Source: Streptomyces rubradiris (GTDB lineage: Bacteria > Actinomycetota > Actinomycetes > Streptomycetales > Streptomycetaceae). From it: a stretch of 64,000 nt of DNA. Within the stretch, counting starts at the first letter, position 1. Every line of letters begins with the position of its first letter. A program made the position numbers and the translations under genes. Where the stretch lies: contig NZ_BNEA01000001.1 of assembly GCF_016860525.1 (NCBI RefSeq), positions 372,001-436,000 on the forward strand. The letters run 5' to 3'. This document shows, piece by piece, positions 1 to 7,691 of the stretch. Below the pieces are notes generated by a model. That model was not told the DNA's origin, searched no databases, and saw nothing but the letters and a program-made list of their open reading frames with translations.

Positions 1-201
1 CAGATCACCGCGGCGAAGGGAAGATCACTCAAGGCACCTCGCGGCGAGGACGTATGCCGGATCGGGCGTCGAACTCCCTACCGACTTCGGCTCGTCGGGG
101 GGAAACCCGGCGAAGTCCCGGGCGGTTGTGGAGGAACCCGGCTCCCGGCCCCGGCTCTGCCTCGCGCAACCTGCTCGAATGTCGCCCGTGCCGGCCAGAC
201 C

Positions 202-1380
202 CTACCGCCGCACCCTCGGCATCCCCAGGCCCAGCCAGGAGATGATCTCGCGTTGGATCTCGTTGTTGCCGCCGCCGAAGGTGAAGATGACCGCGGAGCG
301 GTAGCCGCGTTCCAGGTCGCCGTGGAGGGCGGCGCCGGCCGAGCCCTCCTTGAGGGGGCCGGCCGCGGCGAGGATCTCCATGAGCCAGGCGTAGGCGTCC
401 CGGCGGGCCTCGGAGCCGTAGACCTTGACCGCGGAGGCGTCCTGCGGGGTGAGGGTGCCGTCCTGGACGGCCGTGACCATCTGCCAGTTGAGGAGTTTCA
501 GCGCGTCGAGCCGGGTGTGGGTGCGGGCGAGCAGCCGGCGCACCCAGGGCAGGTCGGCGACCCGGCGGCCGTCGGCGAGCTCGGTCTCCAGCGCCCAGCG
601 GCGTACGTCGTGCAGCGCGCGGATCGCCATGGTCCCGTGCGCGGCGAGGGTGACGCGTTCGTGGTTGAGCTGGTTGGTGATCAGCCGCCAGCCCTCGTTC
701 TCCGCGCCGACGCGGCGGGAGACGGGGACGCGGACGTTCTCGTAGTAGCTCGCGGTGGTGTCGTGGGAGGCGAGGGTGCGGATCAGGGTGCAGGAGTAGC
801 CGGGGTCGGACGTCGGCACCAGCAGCATGGTGATGCCCTTGTGCGGCGGCGCCCCGGGATCGGTGCGCACGGCCAGCCACACCCAGTCCGCGGTGTCGCC
901 GTTCGTCGTCCAGATCTTCTGCCCGTTGACGACGTACTCGTCCCCCTCGCGTACCGCCCTGGTCCTCAGCGACGCCAGGTCGGTACCGGCGCCGGGCTCG
1001 CTGTAGCCGATCGCGAAGTCGATCTCGCCGGAGAGGATGCGGGGCAGGAAGTACGCCTTCTGCTCGTCGGTGCCGTACCGCATGATCGTCGGTCCGACCG
1101 TGTTCAGCGCCATCAGCGGCAGCGGCACCCCGGCCTGCGCGGCCTCGTCGAAGAAGACGAACTGCTCCATCGCCGTCAGCCCGCGCCCGCCGTACTCCTC
1201 GGGCCAGCCGACGCCGAGCCAGCCGTCCGCGCCGAGCCGGCGGATGGTGGCGCGGTAGAACCGCTTCTGCTCGGCCGGGTCGGTGTACCGGGCGTAGGCG
1301 TTGTCCGGGACCAGCTCGGCGAAGTAGGCCCGCAGTTCGGCGCGCAGCCGCTGCTGCTCGGGCGTGTGGTCGAGGTGCAC
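202..1380 (-). CDS. Acyl-CoA dehydrogenase family protein
   Basis: FAD-dependent alpha,beta-dehydrogenation of an acyl-CoA thioester, probably in fatty-acid or polyketide-derived acid catabolism. The 392-residue product has the family layout: N-terminal helices, a middle beta domain with the IGYSEPGAGTDLASLRT flavin/substrate loop and the KIWTTNGD strand, and a C-terminal helical domain ending in FTFGGGNNEIQREII, where family members hold the FAD-contacting loop. I chose the GTG at 1380 because a GGAGG lies 7 nt upstream; a longer frame to 1422 lacks such a site. No partner dehydrogenase or thiolase sits beside it, so the substrate is unknown. Long-chain versus branched-chain preference cannot be read from sequence. 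Confidence 0.9.
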   Translation of the reverse strand: MHLDHTPEQQRLRAELRAYFAELVPDNAYARYTDPAEQKRFYRATIRRLGADGWLGVGWPEEYGGRGLTAMEQFVFFDEAAQAGVPLPLMALNTVGPTIMRYGTDEQKAYFLPRILSGEIDFAIGYSEPGAGTDLASLRTRAVREGDEYVVNGQKIWTTNGDTADWVWLAVRTDPGAPPHKGITMLLVPTSDPGYSCTLIRTLASHDTTASYYENVRVPVSRRVGAENEGWRLITNQLNHERVTLAAHGTMAIRALHDVRRWALETELADGRRVADLPWVRRLLARTHTRLDALKLLNWQMVTAVQDGTLTPQDASAVKVYGSEARRDAYAWLMEILAAAGPLKEGSAGAALHGDLERGYRSAVIFTFGGGNNEIQREIISWLGLGMPRVRR

Positions 1381-1500
1381 GGCGCCTCCAGGCTCCCCAA
1401 GGGCGGTCCTGACGGCGCACACCGTAGAACGTGTTCCAGAAATTGGGAATGGCGGGGCCCGGGGAATTCACCCGCGGGCCCGCGGTCGGGGTCACGGTGC

Positions 1501-1872
1501 TCAGCCGAGCAGTTCCAGGAAGTCCGCGCAGGCGTCGGCGCAGGCCCGGCAGCTGGCCGCGGCCGACTCGGCGCCGGGATGCCCGTCGAAGGCCCGGGCG
1601 CACTCCAGGCAGACCGAGCGGCACCAGTCCACCCGGGCCCGGATGCCCTCCTCGTCCTGCTGGTTCTCCTCGCTCAGCGCCCGGCAGGTGGCGTCGCACG
1701 CCTCGGCGCACATGATGCCCAGCCGGCGCACGCGCTCCTGGTCCTCGCTGCCGTCCGGGTCGACCAGACTCGCGCGCACGGCACAGGCCCGGGCGCACTC
1801 CGTGCACGCCTGGGCACAGGTGAAACGGTCCTCTAGGAACCGGTACAGCTGCTGGGAAGTCGGCGATGTCAC
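1501..1872 (-). CDS. Cys-rich four-helix-bundle protein (DUF326/Csp-like)
   Basis: A 123-residue acidic protein with about 15 cysteines arranged as repeated C-x3-C-x2-C-x3-C blocks (CAQACTECARAC near residue 19, CRSVCLEC near 85, CRACADAC near 107). This spacing puts cysteines along helix faces, as in DUF326 proteins and the Csp copper-storage four-helix bundles, so a cytosolic metal (copper) sink is plausible. No signal peptide is seen, which favours a cytosolic role. The start is a GTG without a strong ribosome-binding site, so the N-terminus is uncertain. Family membership is from pattern; metal identity is inference. Confidence 0.75.
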   Translation of the reverse strand: MTSPTSQQLYRFLEDRFTCAQACTECARACAVRASLVDPDGSEDQERVRRLGIMCAEACDATCRALSEENQQDEEGIRARVDWCRSVCLECARAFDGHPGAESAAASCRACADACADFLELLG

Positions 1873-2012
1873 GCCGGTCGGGTAGCCGGGGCGGACGGGC
1901 GCAAACCACCGCCCCGGGGCGTACGGCCACCGGTTCGCACGGCACCCTCATCCCCCATCACTGACCCGCATTGTCCTGATTTGCACCCTTATGGAATGGG
2001 TATTCCTGTTCT

Positions 2013-2378
2013 ATGAACATCGCATCGATGCAGCTGGCCGCTCCGAGCGGCCTGATGAGCCTCGTACTGTTCGTCGTGGCCGTGGGCGTGCTCGCGCTGC
2101 TCGGCGGCGGCTTCTGGATGACCTCCCGCGTCCGGTACCGCGAATCCGCGCGTCCGCGCCCCGAGGAACAGCCCAAGATGCCTCCGGGCGGACCGGTGCG
2201 CGAGGTCCGGCAGAACAGGGAGTCCGCGGAGATACCCCGGATCTCCAAGGGCGAGCGCCCGCTCACCCCGTACGACCTGACCAACATGGACAGCCGGCCG
2301 AGCGCGTCGAAGGACCGCCCGCGCTGGAGCAAGGGCTCCAGCGGCTCGTTCGGCGGGGGCGGGCTGGGGGCCCACTGA
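2013..2378 (+). CDS. DUF6479-like single-pass membrane protein
   Basis: A 121-residue protein with one N-terminal hydrophobic segment (about residues 14-36, LMSLVLFVVAVGVLALLGGG) followed by a polar, charged and disordered-looking tail ending in a glycine-rich stretch. Size and layout match the Streptomyces DUF6479 family, whose function is unknown. It stands alone between an oppositely oriented gene and a strong terminator hairpin just after its stop. Nothing in the tail suggests catalysis. Confidence 0.7.
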   Translation: MNIASMQLAAPSGLMSLVLFVVAVGVLALLGGGFWMTSRVRYRESARPRPEEQPKMPPGGPVREVRQNRESAEIPRISKGERPLTPYDLTNMDSRPSASKDRPRWSKGSSGSFGGGGLGAH

Positions 2379-2387
2379 GCCGCGGGG

Positions 2388-2435
2388 CAGCCGGACGCCC
2401 CTGGGAGGCGGAAGCGTCCCAGGGGCGTCCGGCTG
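2388..2435. terminator. Strong bidirectional hairpin terminator
   Basis: Inverted repeat with perfect 19-bp arms (2388-2406 and 2417-2435) and a 10-nt loop, between the convergent genes ending at 2378 and 2481. No U-tract follows, as is common for Streptomyces terminators. Confidence 0.8.
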
Positions 2436-2480
2436 TCCGACGCGGGGCACGGCGTGTGCGGCCCGCGCGGAGGCGTGCGA

Positions 2481-2675
2481 TCAGGGGTGATCCGGCTGCT
2501 GGGCCGGAGGCACTCCGCCGCCCTCTCCCCCGCCCTTGCCGCCCTTGTCCGAGCCGTGCGGGCGGGCGCCCGAGGCGCGCTCGGCCTGCTGGCGGGCCTT
2601 CAGCTCGCCGCTGTCCTGCGGGGTGGCGCCTCCCTTGTCGCTGCGCCGCTGTTCGGGCTGCTGCGGATTGGACAT
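2481..2675 (-). CDS. Small hydrophilic disordered protein
   Basis: A 64-residue product rich in Gly, Gln, Lys, Asp and Pro with no hydrophobic core, no cysteine and two near-repeats of SDKGG. The start at 2675 is supported by a GGAGGGAG about 7 nt upstream. I do not recognise a family with known function; stress-related small disordered proteins of this type are common in Streptomyces. A strong hairpin lies just beyond its stop. Confidence 0.6.
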   Translation of the reverse strand: MSNPQQPEQRRSDKGGATPQDSGELKARQQAERASGARPHGSDKGGKGGGEGGGVPPAQQPDHP

Positions 2676-2761
2676 GCGCCGGTCTCCCTCCGGTGGTACG
2701 GGTACGTGCCCGGTCCGGGTTCCCAGGCCCGGGCCGGTGACGCACACCGGGGCGGGCCGGG

Positions 2762-4012
2762 TCAGCGCGCGGTGCCCGTCAGGGCCCGGTGGAGGTGTTC
2801 CAGGGCGTCCAGGAGCACCGAGCGGTGGTACCAGCTCAGCCAGGCCGAGGTGTCCGCGGCCAGCAGGGCGAGCGCCTCGGTGTGCGCGGCGGTGGGCCGG
2901 TGGCCGGCGTCGGTCCAGTGCAGACTGATCACGCCGGTGCACGAGCCGGCCGAGGAGAGCACCGGAACGCTGTGCAGGGCGCGGGCGCCGCCGGCCAGCA
3001 GGGCGCGCCGGCAGTCGTCGGCGAGCAGCGGGTCCGTGGCAACGTCGGGGACGCACACCTGGCGGCCCCGGGTGCGGGCCGCCGCGTCGGCGGTGCCGTC
3101 GCCCCGGCCGCGCACCAGGTGGTCGAGGACGGGCTCCGCGCAGCCGTGGTGGGTCTCCAGCGTCAGGGCGTTCACCGCCGGGTCCACGAACTGCACGTGT
3201 CCGGCGGGTGCCCGGCCGATGGCCAGCGCCTCGTGCAGGACGGCGTCGATCATCTGCCGGCGGTAGCGGGGGTCCCGGCCGCCGCGGGCCAGAATCCGCA
3301 GGTGCGGCACGGGCAGGGGGCGGCGGCCGGGGAACCACACCTCGCCGGCCGGGGCGCGGGCCACCACCACGGCCGACACCAGGACGCGCAGCGGCACGTT
3401 GAACCGCTGGGAGGTCTCGCGCAGCGCCCGGAAGGCGGCGCCGGAGTCGGGCAGGCCGTAGCGGACCATGAGCACGCCCTGCGCCATGCCGATCACCGGG
3501 GCGGTGCGCACCCGGGCGCGCAGCGCGCGGACCTCCTTGTGCAGATCCTCGTACGAGGGCCGGACCGGGTCGGCGATCTGGGACCGCCACGCGGGCGGCT
3601 CCTCCACCCGGGAGGCGGCGCGGGCCAGCTCGCGCAGGGCCTCGTCCAGGGTGGAGTAGAGCCGTACCCCGGTCAGGCGGGCCAGGTGCACCGCCTCGCG
3701 CACCCCGGGGCGGGCGCGAACGATGATCAGATCCGGGCGCCCGGCGCGGGTCCGGGTCGTCTCGCTGAGGGTGCGCAGTACGGCGGCGCCGCCGAGCTGG
3801 ACGTGGGCCATGTCGAGTACGGGGCGCAGTCCGGCGCGGTCGGCCTGTTCCAGTTGGCCGCGCAGTTCCCGCGACCAGAGCTCGGCGCCGTGCGCGTCCA
3901 GGCTGCCGGACATGCGCAGCAGCAGGGCTCCCTCGGCGGGCAGCCCCTCGATCACGGAGGACTCGATGACGAGGCGAGAGGGTGCGGCCGGCCGGCCGGA
4001 GGAAGGTTTCAT
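2762..4012 (-). CDS. STAS-ANTAR-GAF regulatory protein
   Basis: Probable cytosolic signalling and RNA-binding antiterminator. Residues about 15-120 look like a STAS domain (anti-sigma-antagonist fold, LDMAHVQLGGAAVLRTL). Residues about 150-215 carry ANTAR features (LRARVRTAPVIGMAQGVLMVRYGL...AFRALRETSQRFNVPLR), and about 240-400 resemble a GAF sensor (DPLLADDCRRALLAGGARALHSVPVL). ANTAR domains bind tandem stem-loops in mRNA leaders. An in-frame GTG at 4036 gives 8 more residues; neither start has a strong ribosome-binding site. It lies downstream of the glycan operon but 326 bp away, so co-transcription is doubtful. The ANTAR sits in the middle rather than at the C-terminus, which is unusual. 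Confidence 0.75.
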   Translation of the reverse strand: MKPSSGRPAAPSRLVIESSVIEGLPAEGALLLRMSGSLDAHGAELWSRELRGQLEQADRAGLRPVLDMAHVQLGGAAVLRTLSETTRTRAGRPDLIIVRARPGVREAVHLARLTGVRLYSTLDEALRELARAASRVEEPPAWRSQIADPVRPSYEDLHKEVRALRARVRTAPVIGMAQGVLMVRYGLPDSGAAFRALRETSQRFNVPLRVLVSAVVVARAPAGEVWFPGRRPLPVPHLRILARGGRDPRYRRQMIDAVLHEALAIGRAPAGHVQFVDPAVNALTLETHHGCAEPVLDHLVRGRGDGTADAAARTRGRQVCVPDVATDPLLADDCRRALLAGGARALHSVPVLSSAGSCTGVISLHWTDAGHRPTAAHTEALALLAADTSAWLSWYHRSVLLDALEHLHRALTGTAR

Positions 4013-4338
4013 CGCATCACCCAGACAGGACGTCACAGAGGTCTCGCCCGGCCTCTTCCCGGCCCCGGCTCACCTCGCACGGTAGGCCCAGGCGGCCGGG
4101 CGCGCCATCCACCGCGCCGGGCGGGGAACGGCGGCCGGCGGGCACCGGCCGGCCGCCGGGGAGCCCCGTCCCGGGTCCCGTGTGGGGCGGTCCGCCGGGC
4201 TCCGGGGCGCGCAGCGCGGTGGCCGGGGTGGCGTAGGTGCGGATGCTCGGCGGACCGCTGCTCGGCCGGGGGTTCACCGTGCCCGCGTCCCGGTGCCGGG
4301 GGCGACGGCGGCCCCGGGTGTGCCGGGGCGCCGGCCGG
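4013..4338. other. Intergenic region behind the glycan operon
   Basis: 326 bp with no credible gene. Apart from the hairpin at 4130-4157 I see no recognisable element. Confidence 0.6.
4130..4157. terminator. Candidate terminator of the heptose/glycan operon
   Basis: Perfect 10-bp arms (GGCGGCCGGC and its complement) around an 8-nt loop, about 180 nt beyond the last glycan gene. Confidence 0.5.
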
Positions 4339-5250
4339 TCAGCCGACGTACCGCCGCGCGGGTGAGTCGCGGCGGGCGCGTTCCAGCGTGGCGATCCGGC
4401 GTTCCAGGTCCGGCGGTACGGGGTCGCGCTGGCGCAGCACCCACGGCAGACCGGCGGTGGCGTGGGCGAAGGCGCGGGCGGAGGCGGCGTCCCGGGGCAC
4501 GGTCCGGATCAGGTGCCCGGTGCGGCGCAGCGCCGGCAGCAGGGGGCGGCGCAGCCAGGTGAACCACAGGGTGTTGCGCAGGCCGAGGACGCGGCGGGCG
4601 GTGCTGTCGCGCAGCCGGGAGGCGTGGTGGTGGACGGTGAGTTCCCCGGCGTAGGCGAGCCACCAGCCCTGGCGCTGGAGGTCGCAGGCGAGCAGTTCCT
4701 CCTCGCCGCCGAGCCACAGGCCGGGGTGGAAGCCGCCGGCGGCCCGGAAGGCCTCGGTGCGCAGCACGGTGGCGGCGGCCAGGAAGGAGCCGAGCGCGGG
4801 TCCGGGCAGCCAGTCGGGGCCGGTCAGCGGGGAGTCGCGCAGCTCGGGCACGACCGGGTCCTCGGTGCCGCCCGGTTCGACCAGGATCCGGGCGGTGACG
4901 GCGGCCAGCCGGGGCCGGGGGTCCAGCAGGTCGGCGGCGCGGCGCAGGCTGCCCGGCGCCCACCAGGTGTCGTCGTCGCAGAAGGCGACGTAGGGCGTGC
5001 GCACCCGCTGGACGGCCAGGTTGCGGCCGATGGCGCCGAGGTTGCGGCCGGGGCGCAGCAGGGTCATCTCGGGGAAGTCCCGGGCGACCGCTTCGGCGGT
5101 GCCGTCGGTGGAGGCGTTGTCGGTGACGATCACGGGCGGCCGCTCGGGGAGCCGGCGCAGCAGGCCGAGGGTGCGCAGCAGTTCCTCGCGGCGGTTGTGG
5201 GTGATCACGACGACGGTCGTACGGTCGTCGGGGCCGGTCGGGGCGGTCAT
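4339..5250 (-). CDS. Family 2 glycosyltransferase
   Basis: A 303-residue GT-A fold transferase. The N-terminal nucleotide-sugar site reads VVVITHNRREELLRTL with VTDNASTDGTAEAV, and the metal-binding acidic motif is FCDDDTWW near residue 94. No signal peptide or membrane segment, so cytosolic or peripherally attached. It is the last gene of the glycan operon and its ATG overlaps the upstream stop by 4 bp. It is clearly paralogous to the upstream gene, sharing the PERPPV motif, the DNAS/DNSR loop and the DDD-WW-PGSL block, so the pair may add two similar residues. Sugar donor unknown. Confidence 0.88.
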   Translation of the reverse strand: MTAPTGPDDRTTVVVITHNRREELLRTLGLLRRLPERPPVIVTDNASTDGTAEAVARDFPEMTLLRPGRNLGAIGRNLAVQRVRTPYVAFCDDDTWWAPGSLRRAADLLDPRPRLAAVTARILVEPGGTEDPVVPELRDSPLTGPDWLPGPALGSFLAAATVLRTEAFRAAGGFHPGLWLGGEEELLACDLQRQGWWLAYAGELTVHHHASRLRDSTARRVLGLRNTLWFTWLRRPLLPALRRTGHLIRTVPRDAASARAFAHATAGLPWVLRQRDPVPPDLERRIATLERARRDSPARRYVG

Positions 5251-6188
5251 GGTGTGGTGCCTTCCCTGGGGTGTCCGGTCGCCTCCCGGTCGAGCAGGCG
5301 GGCGGCGCGCTCGACGTGCGGGGGCAGGGGCCGGCGGCGGGCGAGCGCGGCCGGGAGCCGGACGACGGCCTCCTTCAGGGCGCGGGGGGCGCCGGGCCGG
5401 CCGGTCGCGGCGGCCAGGGCCAGGCCGGTGCCGGCGCGCAGCGCGACCGGCCAGGGGCGGCGCAGGCAGGTGGTGAGGACGTGGTTGCGCCGGACGAGGG
5501 CGGAGCGGCCGGCGCGGGTGTGGTCCCCGGGGTGGTGGCGGGCGCACAGGGTGGGTTCGTAGGCCACGCCCCAGCCTGCGGCGGCCAGGTCGTAGGCGAG
5601 CAGGGTCTCCTCGCCGCCGAAGAAGAGCAGGGGGTGGTAGCCGCCGACGCCGAGGAAGGCCTCCTTGCGGACCACGCAGGCACAGCCGAGGAAACCGAGC
5701 ACCGGGCGGCCGGGCAGGTCCGGCTCGGGCGGCAGCGGGGAGGCGGCGAGTACGGCGTTGAGCGGGTCCTCGGCGGCCTCGTCGCCGACCAGGGTGCGGG
5801 CGGCGAGCAGGCCGAGCCGCGGGTGCCGGTCGAGGAGGTCGGCGGCGCGGGCCAGGCTGCCGGGCTCCCACCAGGAGTCGTCGTCGCTGAAGGCGACGTA
5901 GGGGGTGCGGGCGTGGCGGGTGGCCAGGTTGCGGCCGAGGGCGCCGGTGTTGCCGGCCGGGCGCAGCAGGCGGGTGATCGCGGGGTGGCCGGTGACGGCC
6001 CGGCGCGTGGTGTCGTCGCGGGAGTTGTCGACGACCACGACGGGCGGCCGTTCCGGCAGCGCGGCCAGGGCGTCCAGGGTGCGCAGCAGGCTGGCGGCAC
6101 GGTCGCGGGTGATGACGGCGACGGTGATCCGCGGGTCGCCGGGGGCGGTTGAGTGGCGGGTACGGGCGGGGGCGTGCTCAGTGGACAT
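5247..6188 (-). CDS. Family 2 glycosyltransferase (paralogue)
   Basis: A 313-residue GT-A enzyme with the donor-site strand ITVAVITRDRAASLLRTL, VVVDNSRDDT and the metal site FSDDDSWW. The start at 6188 is chosen because the conserved domain begins soon after and the N-terminus MSTEHAPART matches the unit of the repeat array just upstream, where the start region is duplicated several times. It overlaps the next GT2 gene by 4 bp (ATGA). Its own upstream gap is the repeat array, so translation here is probably reinitiated rather than coupled. Donor and acceptor are not deducible. Confidence 0.87.
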   Translation of the reverse strand: MSTEHAPARTRHSTAPGDPRITVAVITRDRAASLLRTLDALAALPERPPVVVVDNSRDDTTRRAVTGHPAITRLLRPAGNTGALGRNLATRHARTPYVAFSDDDSWWEPGSLARAADLLDRHPRLGLLAARTLVGDEAAEDPLNAVLAASPLPPEPDLPGRPVLGFLGCACVVRKEAFLGVGGYHPLLFFGGEETLLAYDLAAAGWGVAYEPTLCARHHPGDHTRAGRSALVRRNHVLTTCLRRPWPVALRAGTGLALAAATGRPGAPRALKEAVVRLPAALARRRPLPPHVERAARLLDREATGHPREGTTP

Positions 6189-6480
6189 GCGCCACCTCCG
6201 GGCCGACGGGCCGGAAGGCGCGAGCGGGGGTGTGCTCAGCGGATATACCCGGCAGGCCGGCGGGCCGATGGATGCGAGCCGGCATGTGCTCAGCGAATAC
6301 ACCTGGCAGGCCGACAGGCCGACGGACGCGAGCCGACATGTGCTCAGCGGACATGTGCTGCCCCCGGGCCGACGGGGTGGCGCACATGTACCACCTGCTG
6401 TCCGGCAGGCCCGTAGGCCGACTCTCCCGGCCCGGGATGTGCTCAGCGGACATGTGCCACCTCCGGGCCGGTGGGCCGGT
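6175..6480 (-). repeat. Tandem repeats copying a Shine-Dalgarno/start region
   Basis: The core GTGCTCAG on the plus strand (minus strand CTGAGCAC) occurs at 6175, 6232, 6286, 6340 and 6439, giving periods of 57, 54, 54 and 99 bp. Read on the minus strand most copies carry an ATG followed by codons for S-A/T-E-H, and the 6439 copy has a GGAGG in front, as at the true start of the GT2 gene at 6188. The block fills the gap between the GT9 gene (ends 6443) and the GT2 gene. It looks like a minisatellite expanded from the gene start, not a CRISPR array: units touch and diverge gradually. Confidence 0.8.
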
Positions 6481-7432
6481 GCCGGGCGTGGGTGTCCCGT
6501 AGGAGGGTCAGGCAGGCCGCGGCGACCTCGCCGGTGCCGATGCGCAGCAGGCGGGCGTCGGGGGCATCGCCGTGCGGGTCGCCGGGCGGGCCGGGTTTCC
6601 ACAGGGCGAGGTGGTCCGGGCCGGGGGGCGGCCCCCACAGACGGGGGGAGACGGGACCGAACAGGGTGACGGAGCGGGTGCCGTGGGCCACCGCGAGGTG
6701 GGCGAGGCCGGTGTCGCCGCTGAGCAGCAGGGAGGCGTCGGCGACGAGGGCGGACAGCCGGGCGAGCGACAGGCCACCGGTGAGCACGTCGGTGCCGGGC
6801 CGGCCGCTGCGTTCGGCGACCTCGCGGACCAGGGTGTCCTCACCGGGGCCGCCGGTGAGGACCACGCGGTGGCCGGCGGCGCGCAGGCAGCGTACGACGG
6901 CGGCGAACCGCTCCGGCGGCCAGCGGCGGGAGCCGGAGGCGGCGCCGGGGTGCACGACGACCGCGCCGGGGGCCGGGGACGGTGTGGTCGGCCGGGGCAA
7001 CCGCAGGTCGCGGGGGTCGGCGGGGATGCCGTAGCCGCGCAGGAAGGCGCACCAGCGGTCGCGCTCGTTGACGTGGGCCGGCCAGGGCGGGCCGTCCGGG
7101 CAGGCGTGGGCGAGCAGCCGGCGCGGGCGCAGGGCGGCCAGCGCGTCGCGGCTCTCGGGTCCGTTGCCGTGCAGGTCCACGGCCACCTCGGGGGGCGGTC
7201 CCGGCCAGTGGCGGAGGTCGGGCACCGCGCGGCCCGGTGCCTCGGCCGGGAACACGGTGTCGACCGCCCCGGTGGCCAGGGCGAGTTCGGTCAGGCCCGG
7301 TGGCTGGGCGAGGACGACCTGGTGTCCGGGAAAGGCCCGGCGGATCCCGCGCAGCGCGGGCACACCGGCCAGCAGGTCACCCAGGCCCAGCGCACGCAGG
7401 ACCAGGACACGCGGGGTCTGCTCAGTGGTCAC
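6443..7432 (-). CDS. Family 9 glycosyltransferase, heptosyltransferase type
   Basis: A 329-residue GT-B enzyme of the ADP-heptose transferase family. N-terminal VLVLRALGLGDLLAGVPALRGIRRAFP is the acceptor-side signature, and VVHPGAASGSRRWPPERF with LLLSGDTGLAHLAVAHGTRSVTLFGP is the donor-site signature of GT9. It should move a heptose from ADP-heptose to a surface glycan or small molecule; with gmhA, hldE and gmhB in the same operon this is a consistent assignment. The GTG start at 7432 has AAGGA upstream. The gene is separated from hldE by 259 bp, unlike the tight overlaps upstream. Acceptor unknown. Confidence 0.88.
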   Translation of the reverse strand: MTTEQTPRVLVLRALGLGDLLAGVPALRGIRRAFPGHQVVLAQPPGLTELALATGAVDTVFPAEAPGRAVPDLRHWPGPPPEVAVDLHGNGPESRDALAALRPRRLLAHACPDGPPWPAHVNERDRWCAFLRGYGIPADPRDLRLPRPTTPSPAPGAVVVHPGAASGSRRWPPERFAAVVRCLRAAGHRVVLTGGPGEDTLVREVAERSGRPGTDVLTGGLSLARLSALVADASLLLSGDTGLAHLAVAHGTRSVTLFGPVSPRLWGPPPGPDHLALWKPGPPGDPHGDAPDARLLRIGTGEVAAACLTLLRDTHARHRPTGPEVAHVR

Positions 7433-7691
7433 CGGGTGGGTCCTTGGGAGTGGAGACGGAAGGGTGGTGGCGCGGGAGCGGTGCGGCCCGCGGTGGGCGG
7501 AGGGCGGGTGCCGGTCATCGGGCGGTCTCTCGGGACGGGGGCGGGAACGCGGGCTGGGCGGCGGGCGCGCCGGGACGGTGGGGCGGCACGGGCCGGGCGG
7601 ACCCGCGCTGCCGGACGGCCCGGCGGGAGCCGGCGCGCCGGGAGTGCCGGGGGCCGGCCGGCAGATGAGACGCGCGTGGCGGGTGCGGGGG

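Noticed and set aside
1..201. Small plus-strand ORF at 54-245.
   Set aside because: Overlaps the end of the acyl-CoA dehydrogenase gene on the other strand, no ribosome-binding site or domain; positions 1-201 hold no supported feature.
6175..6480. CRISPR array.
   Set aside because: Units are adjacent, 54-57 bp with gradual divergence and no unique spacers, and no cas gene is near.
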